A stretch of DNA of 64,000 nucleotides from Ochotona curzoniae. Taxonomy: Eukaryota; Chordata; Mammalia; Lagomorpha; Ochotonidae. Within the stretch, counting starts at the first letter, position 1. Every line of letters begins with the position of its first letter. Location of the stretch: positions 1,238,001 through 1,302,000 of the forward strand of contig NW_024466307.1 of assembly GCF_017591425.1 (NCBI RefSeq), given 5' to 3'. Of this stretch, positions 37,100-47,814 are shown one piece after another. The notes beneath the pieces were generated by a model. The model saw only the letters and a list, made by a program, of their open reading frames with translations, was not told the origin of the DNA and made no database searches. The translations under genes were made by a program, and so were the position numbers.

Positions 37100-37150
37100 A
37101 CGTACGTACTTACCTCTGCTTTTCAAAATAAAAAAAAATACACCTTAAAA
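36745..37150 (+). mobile_element. Old C-type SINE carrying a GT microsatellite
   Basis: cacactgcagcacaggcgg, catcccacacgggcgcctc, gggaaagcagcaagggacgg and gtgaatcagaggatggacag. The usual CT-rich stretch is replaced by the long (GT)n run at 37014-37098. Ends ttcaaaataaaaaaaaatac. Confidence 0.8.
37014..37098. repeat. (GT)n microsatellite, about 42 units
   Basis: An uninterrupted GT run inside a SINE, the longest dinucleotide tract in the window. Probably polymorphic. Confidence 0.98.
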
Positions 37151-38498
37151 AAACCAAGAATGCAATAGGGCACACAATAAAGACACAACTTAGCCGCACT
37201 TCCACGGTCCAACTGTCCAACGAGGTGATGACTCCCCCTGGTAAGACCCTTGCGCACACAGGAAGGCGAGGCCTTGTGCTCTACAACTAGCCTAAAAGAT
37301 GACCTACAATAAATGTTACCATTGTCTTCACTCACACCAGTTGCAAACAATGAGAAAAAGGGAGAGCTACTTTCAGTTTCTTCTACTCATGGTCCACCTG
37401 CACCTATTCTTCGAAGTGAAGCCTCTTCTTGCTATAAATTCACAAATCCCACTACCACCAGGTAAAGAAAATGTAATTGCTGCCTCTTACCACTTCTCCT
37501 TCAACATGGCAGAACCGTTTCTGGTGTATGGGTTGTTGTTGTTGATTTTGGTTTTTTTGTTTTGTTGTGTTTGCCTACATAAAGAAAAAGCTATCTGTCT
37601 GCTGACTTGCTGCCCAGTGTCCAGTGTTGAAGGGACTGGATCCTGGAGCGGAGAGCTCAACCAGACGACCCCCCCCCCCGTGAGCAGCAGGAGCCCACCA
37701 TGGGGCCCTCCCCTCCTGCGCCGGGATCTGCGGCAGCAGCATCACAGAGAGCCAGGCACCAAGCTCAGGTGCTGGGGTACCAGACGGGGCCGCCCCAACC
37801 AGCACACAGCTGTCATAAACCTACTGGAAACTGTGATAAAGTTATGTATTTCTCCCCAAATTCCTCTTTGCTTATTACCAAAAGAGTGAGACTTCGGCAG
37901 AGTTCACTCACTATCACCTCCCCTAAAGATACATTCCACTTCTTCGGAGCCATTACTTGGATTAACATGAATTATTACATAAATCTCAGAAGAAATTCCT
38001 TTGGCTAAACATCAAAATACTCTATTCAAAAAACACTAATCAGCAATCCTTTCGTTGACTTTTATTGAAAACTAAAACCTGTTTCAAATACAGAATGTAC
38101 ATTTTAAGGTATTTAGAAATGCGTGTTCCTTATCTAACTACCTCCAGCTTCCAAGCTCTCAGCGTGCGAGCACTAACTTTATTTTTACATAAGTGACATC
38201 TTGTGGTGTTGAATGGTATAACTTTCATGTTCAAAATGTGCCCATTTTAAGTTTCAAGGATCAGAGAATTGTGTAAAACTGAAAGGTTAAAATAAATCTA
38301 ATTCTCACCATCGAATGTCATTCTCACTTTAGCACCGGAATAAAGTAGCAACCACAGACAGAAAGCAGACTTCTACTACACATGAGAACCTGAGTGATGT
38401 TAAGGCACAGATACAATATAATTACCCTTCTTTTCTTTAATAAATCTAAAATCACAATTCATTAAAGCTTTCCACTGCTTTTAAAAGCAACACAAACT
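37150..38498. other. AP3B1 intron 1, unique segment
   Basis: No gene recognised. A plus-strand frame at 37299-37889 is long but shows no domain, has no matching splice sites, and includes a low-complexity TTGTTG/TTTTTG patch. A C10 run lies at 37670-37679. Confidence 0.5.
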
Positions 38499-38822
38499 GG
38501 GCCTGGCATGGTAGCCTAGTGGCTGGAGTCCTCGCCTTGAATGTGCCAGGATCCCATATGGGCGCAGGTTCTAATCCCGGTAGCCCCCCCATCCCATCCC
38601 TGCCTGTGGCCTGGGAAAGCAGTCGAGGACAGACCAAAGCCTTGGGACCCTGCACCCACATGGGAGACCTGGAAGAGGCTCCTGGCTCCTGGCTTCCAAT
38701 CAGCTCAGCTCCAGCGGTTATGGGCACTGGGGGAGTGAACCAGCACACGGGAGATCTTTCTCTCTGTATCTTCTTCTCTCTATAAATTTGCCTTTCCAAT
38801 AAAAATAAATAAATCTTTAAAA
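38499..38822 (+). mobile_element. C-type SINE, full length
   Basis: Head gggcctggcatggtagccta, mixed end: gaaccagcacacgggagatc (older subfamily type) with a younger-type body. Ends AATAAAAATAAATAAATC. Confidence 0.9.
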
Positions 38823-38835
38823 CAATAATAATAAC

Positions 38836-39720
38836 AAAAATTGTTTCAACAAACAAAAAGTTCACACCCTGTAACAAATACAAAACCCACTGCCTAAAGC
38901 GTCACTCTACCTCCTTCCTCATCTATCTCGGGTTAAGTTCAAAACTTTTACGAAAAGGAAACTGACCACCAGACCCACGGTGCCCACAGACTCTAACCAT
39001 TTTTAACGGTAGTCTGAAACATCTGTGATACCCTCCTGCAGAAGTCAAAATAAGTTTTATTTTGTCTGACATTATTCTGACTGTTTTTGGTTAACATTAT
39101 CTCATGTACATTCATCAGCTCAAATTAATCAGTATTACAGAACAGCGTCCAAGCATTCATCCTAGCGGGCACACACGCCTCACTGCCATTGGCAGACACG
39201 ATAAAAATGGGCACAGGGCCCCAGGAACAGACGGACACACAGACATGCCAAAGGCTCCGTCTGTGCCTCAGCGCTGAGTATCAGCGTCAGAATCCCCTCC
39301 GCGCCGTTCATAAACTGTAGCACATTAAATCTGAGTTGTCTACTAACTGTGTTAACAAGCTATGCCAACTCAAAGTTGGAATAGTTTTTAAAATCTTTTT
39401 TTTCTTTCTTTTAAATAGAGAAGGAAGAAACCTTCCAAGGCCACGGGGGCCAGTTTCCCATCTGATGGGTTCGGACACCCACACTCACTGAGATTCACGA
39501 AGAATGAAGCTACAAGGTCATGTCCATGTGTAGGCTTGTACGTCCATGAGCAAAAACTGTCAGGCTCCCGGGTACTTAACCAGATATATTTTTTTTCTTT
39601 TTTTACTTTCATTTTATTGGTAAGGCATGAGATAAAAATGCTACCATTTAAAATTACTATATCAACTCTTTGAAAACTCTCTTTACTTACATAATTGCTA
39701 ATTAAGGTCCCATTCTATGT
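38836..39720. other. AP3B1 intron 1, unique segment
   Basis: No gene or known element seen. Confidence 0.45.
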
Positions 39721-39721
39721 A

Positions 39722-39838
39722 GCTACTCAAAAAAGTTTGAGGAAAATGAATTAAAAGATAATCTTCATATACAAAACTTTCACAATGCCTTTTTTTCATA
39801 ATACCCATTTTCCATGAGCTTCATAAAGTTCCTCATAT
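39722..39838. mobile_element. MITE-like palindromic element
   Basis: Left end ctcaaaaaagtttgaggaaa and right end ttttccatgagcttcataaa are imperfect inverted repeats around a short AT-rich centre (aagataatcttcatat ... tttttttcataatacc). The layout suggests a non-autonomous DNA transposon of mariner type. The family name is not certain. Confidence 0.5.
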
Positions 39839-40042
39839 ATATTATTTAAATTATTTCCTTCGGTTAATTATAATCTCATTTGTGTATCATAAGTTTACTT
39901 TCCTATCAATTTGACACTTCTACCAAGAGAGTAACTGATAATTTGTCCCAAGAAATGAGCATATATTAGAAAATCAAATGACAAATTTCTAATCCACATT
40001 ACATCACAAAAACATACAGCTTCACTTTAAAACTACACTGTA

Positions 40043-40352
40043 GCAGCGCAGGCATGATGACTCAACTAGCTAATCTACCCGCAAGAACAGGATCCCAGCT
40101 CGTGCCCAGCTCCTCCTCTTCTCAGCCAGCTCGCTGCTTGCGGCCTGCAAAAGCAGTACAAATTGATGGCTCAAGTCCTCAGGCCCCTGCACCCGCGTGG
40201 GAGACCTGGAAGAAGCTCCTGGCTCCTGGCTTCAGATCAGCTCAGCTCCAGCCGCTGCGGCCATCTGGGGAGGGAACCAGCAGATGGAAGATCCTTCTGT
40301 CTCTGACCTCTGTCAATCTGCTTTCCCAATAAAAATAAACAAACCTTTTAAA
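40043..40352 (+). mobile_element. C-type SINE, diverged head
   Basis: gtagcagcgcaggcatgatg, ctgcacccgcgtgggagacc, agctccagccgctgcggcca and gggaaccagcagatggaaga; ends AATAAAAATAAACAAACC. Confidence 0.85.
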
Positions 40353-40559
40353 AAATGTTTTATATCAAATATGAAAGACTAGACAAATCAAATCATGTGA
40401 ACTGATTCTGGGTATTAAAATCAGTTCATGACGGACTTATGAAGGACTACACTGTTGTTAAATAAACCAGTGGGGGGAAGGGGCCAAGGGCACAGCCTAT
40501 GCAATTGTATCATAAAAATAAAAATTAAAATAAAATAAAATTAGCTTAGCTGTTTAGCT

Positions 40560-40735
40560 AAGTTTTTCTTTTTGAAAGAGAGAGAGTAACAGGGACAGAT
40601 GGAGGCTTCCGTCCCAAGTAGAAGCCAGGAACACCATCTGTCTCCCACTTGGGCGGCAGGGGCTCTAGCACTGGGGCCAACTTCCTCCGCTCCTTCCAGG
40701 CCACCAGCAGGGGTCGCTGTCACAGCAGCTGAATT
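40560..40735 (-). mobile_element. Old SINE fragment, minus orientation
   Basis: ctttttgaaagagagagagt, aagtagaagccaggaacacc and cttccaggccaccagcaggg resemble the reverse complement of the older subfamily. The 5' part is lost. Confidence 0.5.
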
Positions 40736-41729
40736 ATGAAATGGCCCGCAGGAGCAGCGGTCACCCGCCCAGTGACCTCCTTGTCCTCACCCACTGCCAA
40801 GGTTTCTCCTACATCAGCAGAGTCCATCTGCAAACAGAGCCTGGTTCTACCACTCAGCTGACGCAACATTCTCTTCCAGGAATGTCAGAGGACTTGCAAC
40901 CCTTTCCACACTCCCTGCCACCCAGTGAGCGCCCAGTGCCCACACTCAACACCGTCCACAGATTTTCATTTCAGCCTTCCTCCTCGCACAGCTCCATCCC
41001 CACCAAGAAGCTTACACACTCCTCCCCGCTGCCAAAAACAAGGTGTTTATCCAGGATAGGCCTTTTTCCCCCACACACATACATCGCACCCAGACCACCA
41101 GCCCATCTCTGGCTTGACCTGTAGAATAAACCCAGAAATTAACACCTCTTGCACCACCACCACCCAACCTGGGCAACCCCTTTGTGGCCTGGGTCACTAA
41201 GTACGTTTCTTTGTTAGCCCCCTGCTTCAGATCACCAGCTAACCTCTAGTTCAGGACACCTTTTAAAGGTACCTTGCATGATCTCGTCACCAGGCAATGC
41301 CCTGAGCGACTCTGAGGCCTTCACCATGTCTCAGCTTGATCTCAAGTCCCTAAAACACCTGACTGGTGACTGGTTTCTGTCACATTCCAGGAAGACGCAC
41401 ACTCCAGCCATCCTGAACTGCTCCATATCTACAACAGCAACACATGGGTGAAAAACACCCAAAGGTCACCCTCCGCTTCACTGAGACAGGATCTTCACCC
41501 AGGAGGAACTGCGCAGACACTTCTGGACCGTCCCTGCAAGGCCTGCACCCACTGCAACTCTCCCCTGGCGTAAGCGCTCCTCCCCGAGGTAACCACCCTC
41601 CCTGCGGCAGGCAACTCTGCACTCAGGAAATGTTACACTGCTGGAGAGGCAGCCAACAGCTGGCATTCTGGGCCTGGTTAGTGCCAAACTTTTGTAAACT
41701 ATACCAGTGTGCCAATATAGTTATCTATT

Positions 41730-41734
<5 letters not shown>
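40736..41734. other. AP3B1 intron 1, GC-moderate unique segment
   Basis: No gene recognised. A plus-strand frame at 40741-41124 is Pro/Ser-rich without domain features. Confidence 0.45.

Positions 41735-41782
<48 letters not shown>
41735..41782. repeat. (CT)n microsatellite, about 24 units
   Basis: Uninterrupted CT run, purine/pyrimidine asymmetric. Confidence 0.97.
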
Positions 41783-41783
<1 letters not shown>

Positions 41784-41989
41784 AAGGTAACTAGAGAAGG
41801 CAGGGGACAGAGGGTCAGGCCATCACTGCCACCAGGCAGGAAGTGGCAGACTGCTCAAGGAAGGGGGGTCTGGGAACATACTAGAGTGGGCATATGAAGA
41901 GGAACAATGACTTACGGGGTCTTCCACTAACCAGGTCACTGCACTCACAGGTAGACAAGGGTGCTGAGGAGTAGTTTAGAGGCGGGAAA

Positions 41990-43925
41990 CCAGAGGGCAT
42001 GTCTGAGCCTAGGCAAAGCTCCTATCCACATGGAAGACCTGGGCTGTGTTAACAGCATCACTCACTGCCCGCTGGCACATGCAAAAGCTGGGACTGGGGA
42101 GCATGCCTCGTTGGGCTAAGCTGAAGCACTCACCCACAGTGTCAGGGCAGGAGTTGGATGGGCCACGTCGGGCTGGGCCACAGCACCCACCAGAATATGA
42201 GAACTGGATCTGTGGGCTCACCTCTGTGGGACTGCAGCACACACCAGGCTGCAGTACTCACCTGTCCACACAGAGGCCGGCACTGAGGGCAGACCATGCC
42301 AAGCAGGATATGGCACCCACCCACATGTGTGAAATTCCAGAACTTGAGGAACTACCCTGTTAGGCCACAGCTCCCACTGCGGAGAACAACAGCCAGAGCT
42401 GGAAACAGGCCAGAACAGGCTGCAGCAGCTGCTGGCAAGCACAAGAGTCAGGAGTAGGCTAGGCTGCTGCACCCACCAGCAAGAGCTGGGACTGGGGGCA
42501 GCCTGGGCTAAGACAGGCTGTCGCACCTGCTGGGAAATGCTGAGACTGGGGGCAGGCCAACTCAGACTGGACCACAGCACCCGCAGACACATGCAAGACC
42601 AAGATTTGGGAGCAGGCTTGGTAGGGGAACTTTGAAGACTCCCTTACTGTTTCCACTGATGAACATGAGAGGTGGGAATGGGGGCAGGGGAGACTGGGCT
42701 AGGCTGCTATACCCACTAAAACACATTAGAGCTGGAATGGGTGCGGACCAGCCAGGCTAAGCAACAGCACCCACTGGCAAGTGCCAGGACTGGGTGTGAG
42801 TCATGTCAGACTGGACCATATACTCCTGGTAGGTATGGGATCTGGGACTAGGAGTGGGCCTACTGGGAGAACTGTGGGTGCTCCCTTGCTGGGTTGCAGC
42901 TCCCATGGTGAGCATGAGAGTCAGGGCTGGTCAGCATACGTGTAGACCGGGTCTGCTATTAGGTCAGGCTTTGCTGGGCTGCAGCACTCATGGGTATGCA
43001 CAAGAGCCACAAGAGATGTGGGATTGATCAAGCCAGGCAGCATGTGCTAGTACATGCCACTCTTGGGGGCACGGGGGACTGCGCCAACTAGGCTGCAGCA
43101 CTCACTGAAGACCTGCGGGAGGCTGCTCTGGAATAGGCTGCAGTTCCCATCAGTTCACATGAGAGAGGGCACAGGGACAGAACTGACCAGTATGTGCGTG
43201 GCTGGTGCAGGGAATAGACCAAATCTGACCCTGCGTTGGGTGGTGCACAGTCTGAGGTCACTTCAGGCAAGGTTTCTGGAGGGACCCCCCCCCCCCAACT
43301 AGACTGCTGGACTCAAACCCCAGCCACACGAAAATCACAATATACGAGGTCTTGGAATTCATGTGCCAGGACCAGTCCTTCTCAGTTGGTAATGATGCCT
43401 GTGCAGTGCACGGCACGCCCAGATACACACAGACGTGACAGCTCACCTAGGCCAGCAGAGCATATCAACTGCCTTGTCAGAGGAGGGAGAGCAGAACAGG
43501 GTGGACCACTCTCCCGGCCAAGCTTTGCAACATATTCCTGGGCCTGTGAAGGCACTCAGGTAGACTGAGTCCGCCAACAGACATTGGACAGATTTTCTCA
43601 ACCCTGGTACAATGAAGCCAGCAACGTCTCAGCGCTATCAGAACCACAAGGGTGGCACCCTGGGACACCATGCCCCACACCACGGTCTCTAAGGTGGTAT
43701 TAAACGACTGGCCCCTTTCTCAGGTGCTGATGTAGTTTGACAGCAAGAACTGGCCCCATACTTCCCCCTCTACAGACACTGAACAAAGAAAAACTGAAAA
43801 ATCTTTCCCACTCAACTTCTTCCATACCTTGACCCTCCCCACTCTAATCAGAGACGCACATGTGTGTGCATCCCTCTCAGCTATGTAAACAAAACTAACA
43901 ATAAAATTTTAAAGATAATAAAATA
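41990..43925. repeat. Unclassified interspersed repeat, copy B
   Basis: About 1.9 kb. The left 1.2 kb is a run of degenerate units of roughly 60-75 bp. Each carries some of: gctgggctaagc, cagcacccaccagca, gcaagagctgggactggg, ggcaggcc. The right part contains ctgctggactcaaaccccag (43302) and ends ctctcagctatgtaaacaaa / aataaaatttt. It shows no coding capacity above chance. An 11-C run sits at 43286-43296. Orientation is assumed plus from the A-rich end. Confidence 0.65.
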
Positions 43926-44289
43926 ATGATAAAGTATTGCTTGTACGTAAGAAAAAGTAAAATCCAGCAGGCAAATTTACTGTCCAGACTTAGATCTAGT
44001 GAACCTATACCTCAATCAGATAAACAAAATTAATAAGCAAAGTCAGTTAGGAAAACTGGAGTTGAGTTATCAGAACTCAAAGAGATTTAAATCTTCAAAC
44101 CTTCTAATTAATCAGACACACAAGCTACACTAAACATCACTCACAGAGGTGATTCTCATTTCAGCAACTCTGCTCTGGAGCAGAGAGAGCGAGCCAGGAG
44201 CCTGCTCCTCCTCTTTGCTTATGCCTGCGACTCCAGGCTCCAACAGTGTCAATGCCTCCAACTGCAAGGTGTTTGAAACTTCTAAATGT

Positions 44290-44835
44290 GGGCCGGGCGC
44301 CATGGCCTAGCAGCATTAGAGAGAGAGGGATAACACAGATCTGCCATCTGCTGGCTTGATACCCACATCACCACAACGTCCAGGCCTGGGACAGGCTAAC
44401 GCCTGGAGCCAAAAGCTCCTCCCAAGTCTCCCCCATGGGTAACAGCCACTTGGCTGCCTGCAGTTGCTTGTCCCAAGCCCTTAGCAGGGAGATGGAGCTG
44501 AAGTGGAGCCTCAGGACCAGAGCAACAGCCTAAATCCTCACCTTGCATGCCAGGGAGCCCATATGGGCGTCATTCCACATCCCATCCAGCTATTCCGCTT
44601 CCCCTCTAGTGCCCTGCTTGTGACCTGGGAAAGTTAGTATAAGATGGCCCAAAGCCTTGGGACCCCGCACCCATGGACACTACTGGAAGAGGATCCTAGC
44701 TCCTAGTTTGGATCGGCTCAGCTCTAGTGGTTGGGCCACTTGAGGAATGAAGCAGCAGACAGAAGATCTTTCTCTGTCTCTCCTTCTCTCTATGGATCTG
44801 CCTTTCCAATAAAATAATTAAATCTTAAAAAAAAA
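44290..44835 (+). mobile_element. C-type SINE split by an older minus-strand SINE-like segment
   Basis: The head ggccgggcgccatggcctag breaks at about 44313. An inverted segment (attagagagagagggataac to cctcaggaccagagcaac, about 44314-44528) follows. The plus-strand body resumes at agcctaaatcctcaccttgc and ends AATAAAATAATTAAATC plus A14. The repeated word agc(c)ta at both junctions may be the duplication. Confidence 0.7.
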
Positions 44836-44940
44836 AAAAATGGAATCTCCAGGACACAAACTGGTGCCCATATGGAAAGCCAGCAGTGCAGCAGGTAGAC
44901 TTACCCACTCCACCACAATGCTGACATCTGCCCTGGCGGC
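44836..44940 (-). mobile_element. SINE 5'-end fragment, minus orientation
   Basis: aaactggtgcccatatggaa and ccaccacaatgctgacatct fit the reverse complement of the SINE B-box and head regions. Confidence 0.55.
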
Positions 44941-45324
44941 CTTAAGAGAATCGTGAAGGATCAGAGTGCAACACCAGGACAGTGGGTAGGGGGCTGCCCA
45001 TTCTGCAGCCGCTGTGTGAAGAGTGATCAGGAGACTCCCCAATGGTTGGCAGATACAGGACCTGGCATGGTCTGAACAGCATCACCCCAGATTGCTGGGG
45101 GAGTAATGATCAAACAGCACAAGGTCTGGATAACACTTGGACTGGGAAAACCAACAGCCTGAAGGTGGGAAAAGGGCACAGCCTCCATGACACGTTCTAA
45201 TCAGGGATGTACAACTCAAAGTCAAAATTGATTTGACATGCTACAACATATTTGGCTTGGATTTTTTATACATGTCAAGGTCATGAAAGGCTCAAGAACT
45301 ATTCCAGATTAAATGAGATTAACA

Positions 45325-45649
45325 GGGCCCGGCGCGGTGGCGCAAGTGGTTAAGGGTCCTCGCCTCGCACGCCCGGGATCCCATATGGGCGCCGGTTCTA
45401 ATCCCGGCAGCCCCGCTTCCCTTCCAGCTCCCTGCCTGTGGCCTGGGAAAGCAGTCGAGGACGGCCCAAAGCTTTGGGAACCTGCACCCGCGTGGGAGAC
45501 CCGGAAGAGGCTCCTGGCTTTGGATCGGCATGGCATCGGCCCGTTGCGCTCACTTGGGGAGTGAATCATTGGACGGAGGATCTTCCTCTCTGTCTCTCCT
45601 CTCTGTATATCCGCCTTTCCAATGAAAAAATAATAAAAAATAAATCTTT
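45325..45649 (+). mobile_element. Young C-type SINE with perfect duplication
   Basis: Flanked by identical 14-bp aaatgagattaaca (45311-45324 and 45650-45663). Head gggcccggcgcggtggcgca, CpG-rich body (cacgcccgggatcc, gggcgccggttctaatcccg), tail AATAAAAAATAAATC. Retained CpGs and the perfect duplication mark it as one of the youngest insertions in the window. Confidence 0.97.
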
Positions 45650-45879
45650 AAATGAGATTAACAAACGATAAACACTACGTGATCCTAAATGCTTCACTAA
45701 AAGCAAAAAGAAATGCTAAAAGGAAAAGTCTTTGGAGCAAATGACAAAACTATAACCAACGTTCCACGCCCTGTGTCAGTCCTATAGGTGTATAAATGAG
45801 TGTCTTTGTTTATAATCACACACTACGGCCTCAAGGGGAAAGGAACAGCAGCATGTAAGCTATTCTCTAACGGTTCTGA

Positions 45880-46032
45880 GGAGACAATGTTAGGGATGTG
45901 TTGATGTGCCAGAGTGAGGAAGCCCAGCACTGGCCCAGGCCTGGCAGCGGTAACCATCTGGAAAGCGAACCAACAGATGCAAGATCTCTCTCCCTGTCCC
46001 TCCAATTCTCCTTTTCAAATAAATAGGTAAGG
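45880..46032 (+). mobile_element. Old C-type SINE, 3' half
   Basis: ggcctggcagcggtaaccat, gaaccaacagatgcaagatc and cttttcaaataaataggtaa in SINE order. Confidence 0.6.
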
Positions 46033-46056
46033 CTTACTTAGAAAAAAAAAAAAAAG

Positions 46057-46265
46057 GCCGTGGGGCAGCAGCATTGTAGCTGTCTGCAACATGGGCATCC
46101 CCCACCTCTTCCCAGGCTCCCTGCTAACAACCTGGGAGAGCAGCGGAGGGTGACCCACGCGCCTGGACCCCTGCACCGAGGCAGGAAACCCAGATGGAAC
46201 TGCTGGCTGCTGGCATTAGCCTGGTCATGCCTGGCCAACCCTGGCCCTTGCAGCCAGTGATCAAA
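46057..46265 (+). mobile_element. Old SINE, 3'-truncated
   Basis: ggccgtggggcagcagcatt, catgggcatcccccacctc, ctgcaccgaggcaggaaacc and aacctgggagagcagcggag. The end abuts the next SINE. Confidence 0.55.
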
Positions 46266-46274
46266 AAGACAGAA

Positions 46275-46592
46275 GAGCCCGGCGCGATGGCGCAGTGGTT
46301 AAGGTCCTCGCCTTGCACGCCCGGGATCCCATATGGGCACTGGTTCTATCCCAGCAGCCCCGCTTCCCATCCAGCTCCCTGCTTGTGGCCCGGGAAAGCA
46401 GTCGAGGACGGCCCAAAGCTTTGGGACCCTGCACCCGCGTGGGAGACCTGGAAGAGGCTCCTGGCTTTGGATCGGCATAGCATCAGCCGTTGCGCTCACT
46501 TGGGGAGTGAATCATCCAGCGGAAGATCTTCCTGTCTCTCCTCTCTGTATATCCGCCTTTCCAATAAAAATAAAATAAATCTTAAAAAAAAA
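46275..46592 (+). mobile_element. Young C-type SINE
   Basis: Head gagcccggcgcgatggcgca, cagtggttaaggtcctcgc, CpG-rich body like the copy at 45325, tail AATAAAAATAAAATAAATC. It shares the GGCGCAGTGGTTAAGG head type with that copy. The other copies have a GGCCTAGTGGCTAAAG head. Confidence 0.95.
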
Positions 46593-46824
46593 GATCTCTC
46601 TCCTTCTGTCCTCTAGGATAAAACAATAATTCTTCAAAACATAATAATAACAACTGATCACCTAAATGCAAAGTGATACGCTGGGGAGGCAGCCATTGGC
46701 TCAAGTACTCGGGTGCCTGCACAGCAACTACGCAAGGCTTCTGGGGATCTCTCTCTTCATCTAAGAATGCAAAGCGTATAGTCTCAGAATCAAGTCGGTT
46801 ACTTTTAAACTTTTCTAGTCTTAC

Positions 46825-47016
<192 letters not shown>

Positions 47017-47272
47017 ACCGACTAAAGGTATCCTGGGGGCCTGGGGGTCATGTGTCCACTCTTCCTAACTTTGCACAAACCCGAGCTCCCAGCAGGACCC
47101 GGCCACCTTCCGGCCGCTCCCCGGCGGGCACACCCTGCCCCGCCTCGGGGTCACCGCGCAGGCCCCCGGCCAGCCCTCCGCCGCCCGAGCGCGGTGCCCG
47201 GTGCCCGAGCCTGGAGGCCGCCCGGGCCGGCTGCCCCTCCGGCCACCCCGGCCCCCCAAACCTGCTCCTCAC

Positions 47273-47400
47273 TTCTTCAAGTCGCTGCTGAAGAGGCCGA
47301 AGGCGCCCGACGGCGAAATGGTGGAGGTCGCCTCCTGCCCGAGCTCCGCCGCCTCTCCCCCTCCGGACTGCTCGTTGTACGCCAGGCTGTTGCTCGCCAT
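47273..47400 (-). CDS. AP3B1: AP3B1 coding exon 1 (residues 1-43, last codon split)
   Basis: The ATG is at 47400-47398 in a good Kozak setting (G at -3 and G at +4). The exon reads MASNSLAYNEQSGGGEAAEL, then a serine/threonine-rich stretch ending in GAFGLFSSDLKK, with the last lysine codon split after two bases. The donor is GT at 47272-47271. An in-frame reading continues upstream to 47514, but that extension is CpG-island low-complexity (Ala/Pro/Arg) without an obvious match, so the start is placed at 47400. The human protein, from memory, begins MSSNSFPYNEQSGGGEATEL, so the first eight residues differ at several places while the following block is nearly identical. The segment precedes the HEAT-repeat trunk and is probably flexible. 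Confidence 0.96.
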
Positions 47401-47660
47401 GGCCGCGGCACGGGCGGACGGCGGCCGCGGTGCTCGGCGAGGTGGCTCCGGCCGGGCGGACGGCGCGGCTGCCTGAGGCGGCGGCCGAGCTGCAGGCGCT
47501 TCCGGACTCGTCACGGCCGCCGCCGGCCGCGCATGCCCCGAGCCGCGGGGGCGGGTCCCGGCAGGCCGCTCCGCGCCGCGCTCCGGGCTCCGGGCTTTGG
47601 CGGCGTCTGAGGGGCCGGGCCCGGGCGGCGGGGCGGGCGCGGGGAGGCGCGGCGCTGAGG
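47401..47660 (-). promoter_or_regulatory. AP3B1: AP3B1 5' UTR and proximal promoter (TATA-less, CpG island)
   Basis: This is GC-rich DNA directly upstream of the AP3B1 start. Read on the minus strand, visible candidate elements are an ETS-type CCGGAAG (47505-47499), a CRE half-site TGACG (47513-47509), a GCATGCGC NRF1-like word near 47530, and a GC box (47547-47554). No TATA box is seen. The set is typical of housekeeping promoters. The transcription start cannot be fixed from sequence alone. Confidence 0.6.
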
Positions 47661-47671
47661 GGCCGACGGGC

Positions 47672-47800
47672 CCTGGGGTCCCCGGCGCGGCCGGCGGGGA
47701 GGCTCCGTGCTCCTCGGGGGTCCCCGGCGCGGCCGGCGGGGAGGCTCCGTGCTCCTCGGGGGTCCCCGGCCGGCCGGCGGGGAGGCTTCGCGCCCCTCAG
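47672..47800. repeat. 42-bp GC-rich tandem repeat in the AP3B1 CpG island
   Basis: There are about three copies of a 42-bp unit containing TCCCCGGCGCGGCCGGCGGG and GAGGCTCCGTGCTCCTCG. Equivalent positions fall at 47679, 47721 and 47763. The first two are nearly identical and the third is diverged. The array lies about 280-400 bp upstream of the AP3B1 ATG. Confidence 0.85.
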
Positions 47801-47814
47801 GGAGTTCTGGGAGC

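Larger units (their letters stand above)
47050..47810. promoter_or_regulatory. CpG island over AP3B1 exon 1
   Basis: Dense CG dinucleotides and very high GC content run from just inside intron 1, across exon 1 and the 5' UTR, to a 42-bp tandem repeat at the upstream edge. The surrounding DNA is AT-rich and CpG-poor. Long open frames on both strands here are by-products of the base composition and are not treated as genes. Confidence 0.85.
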
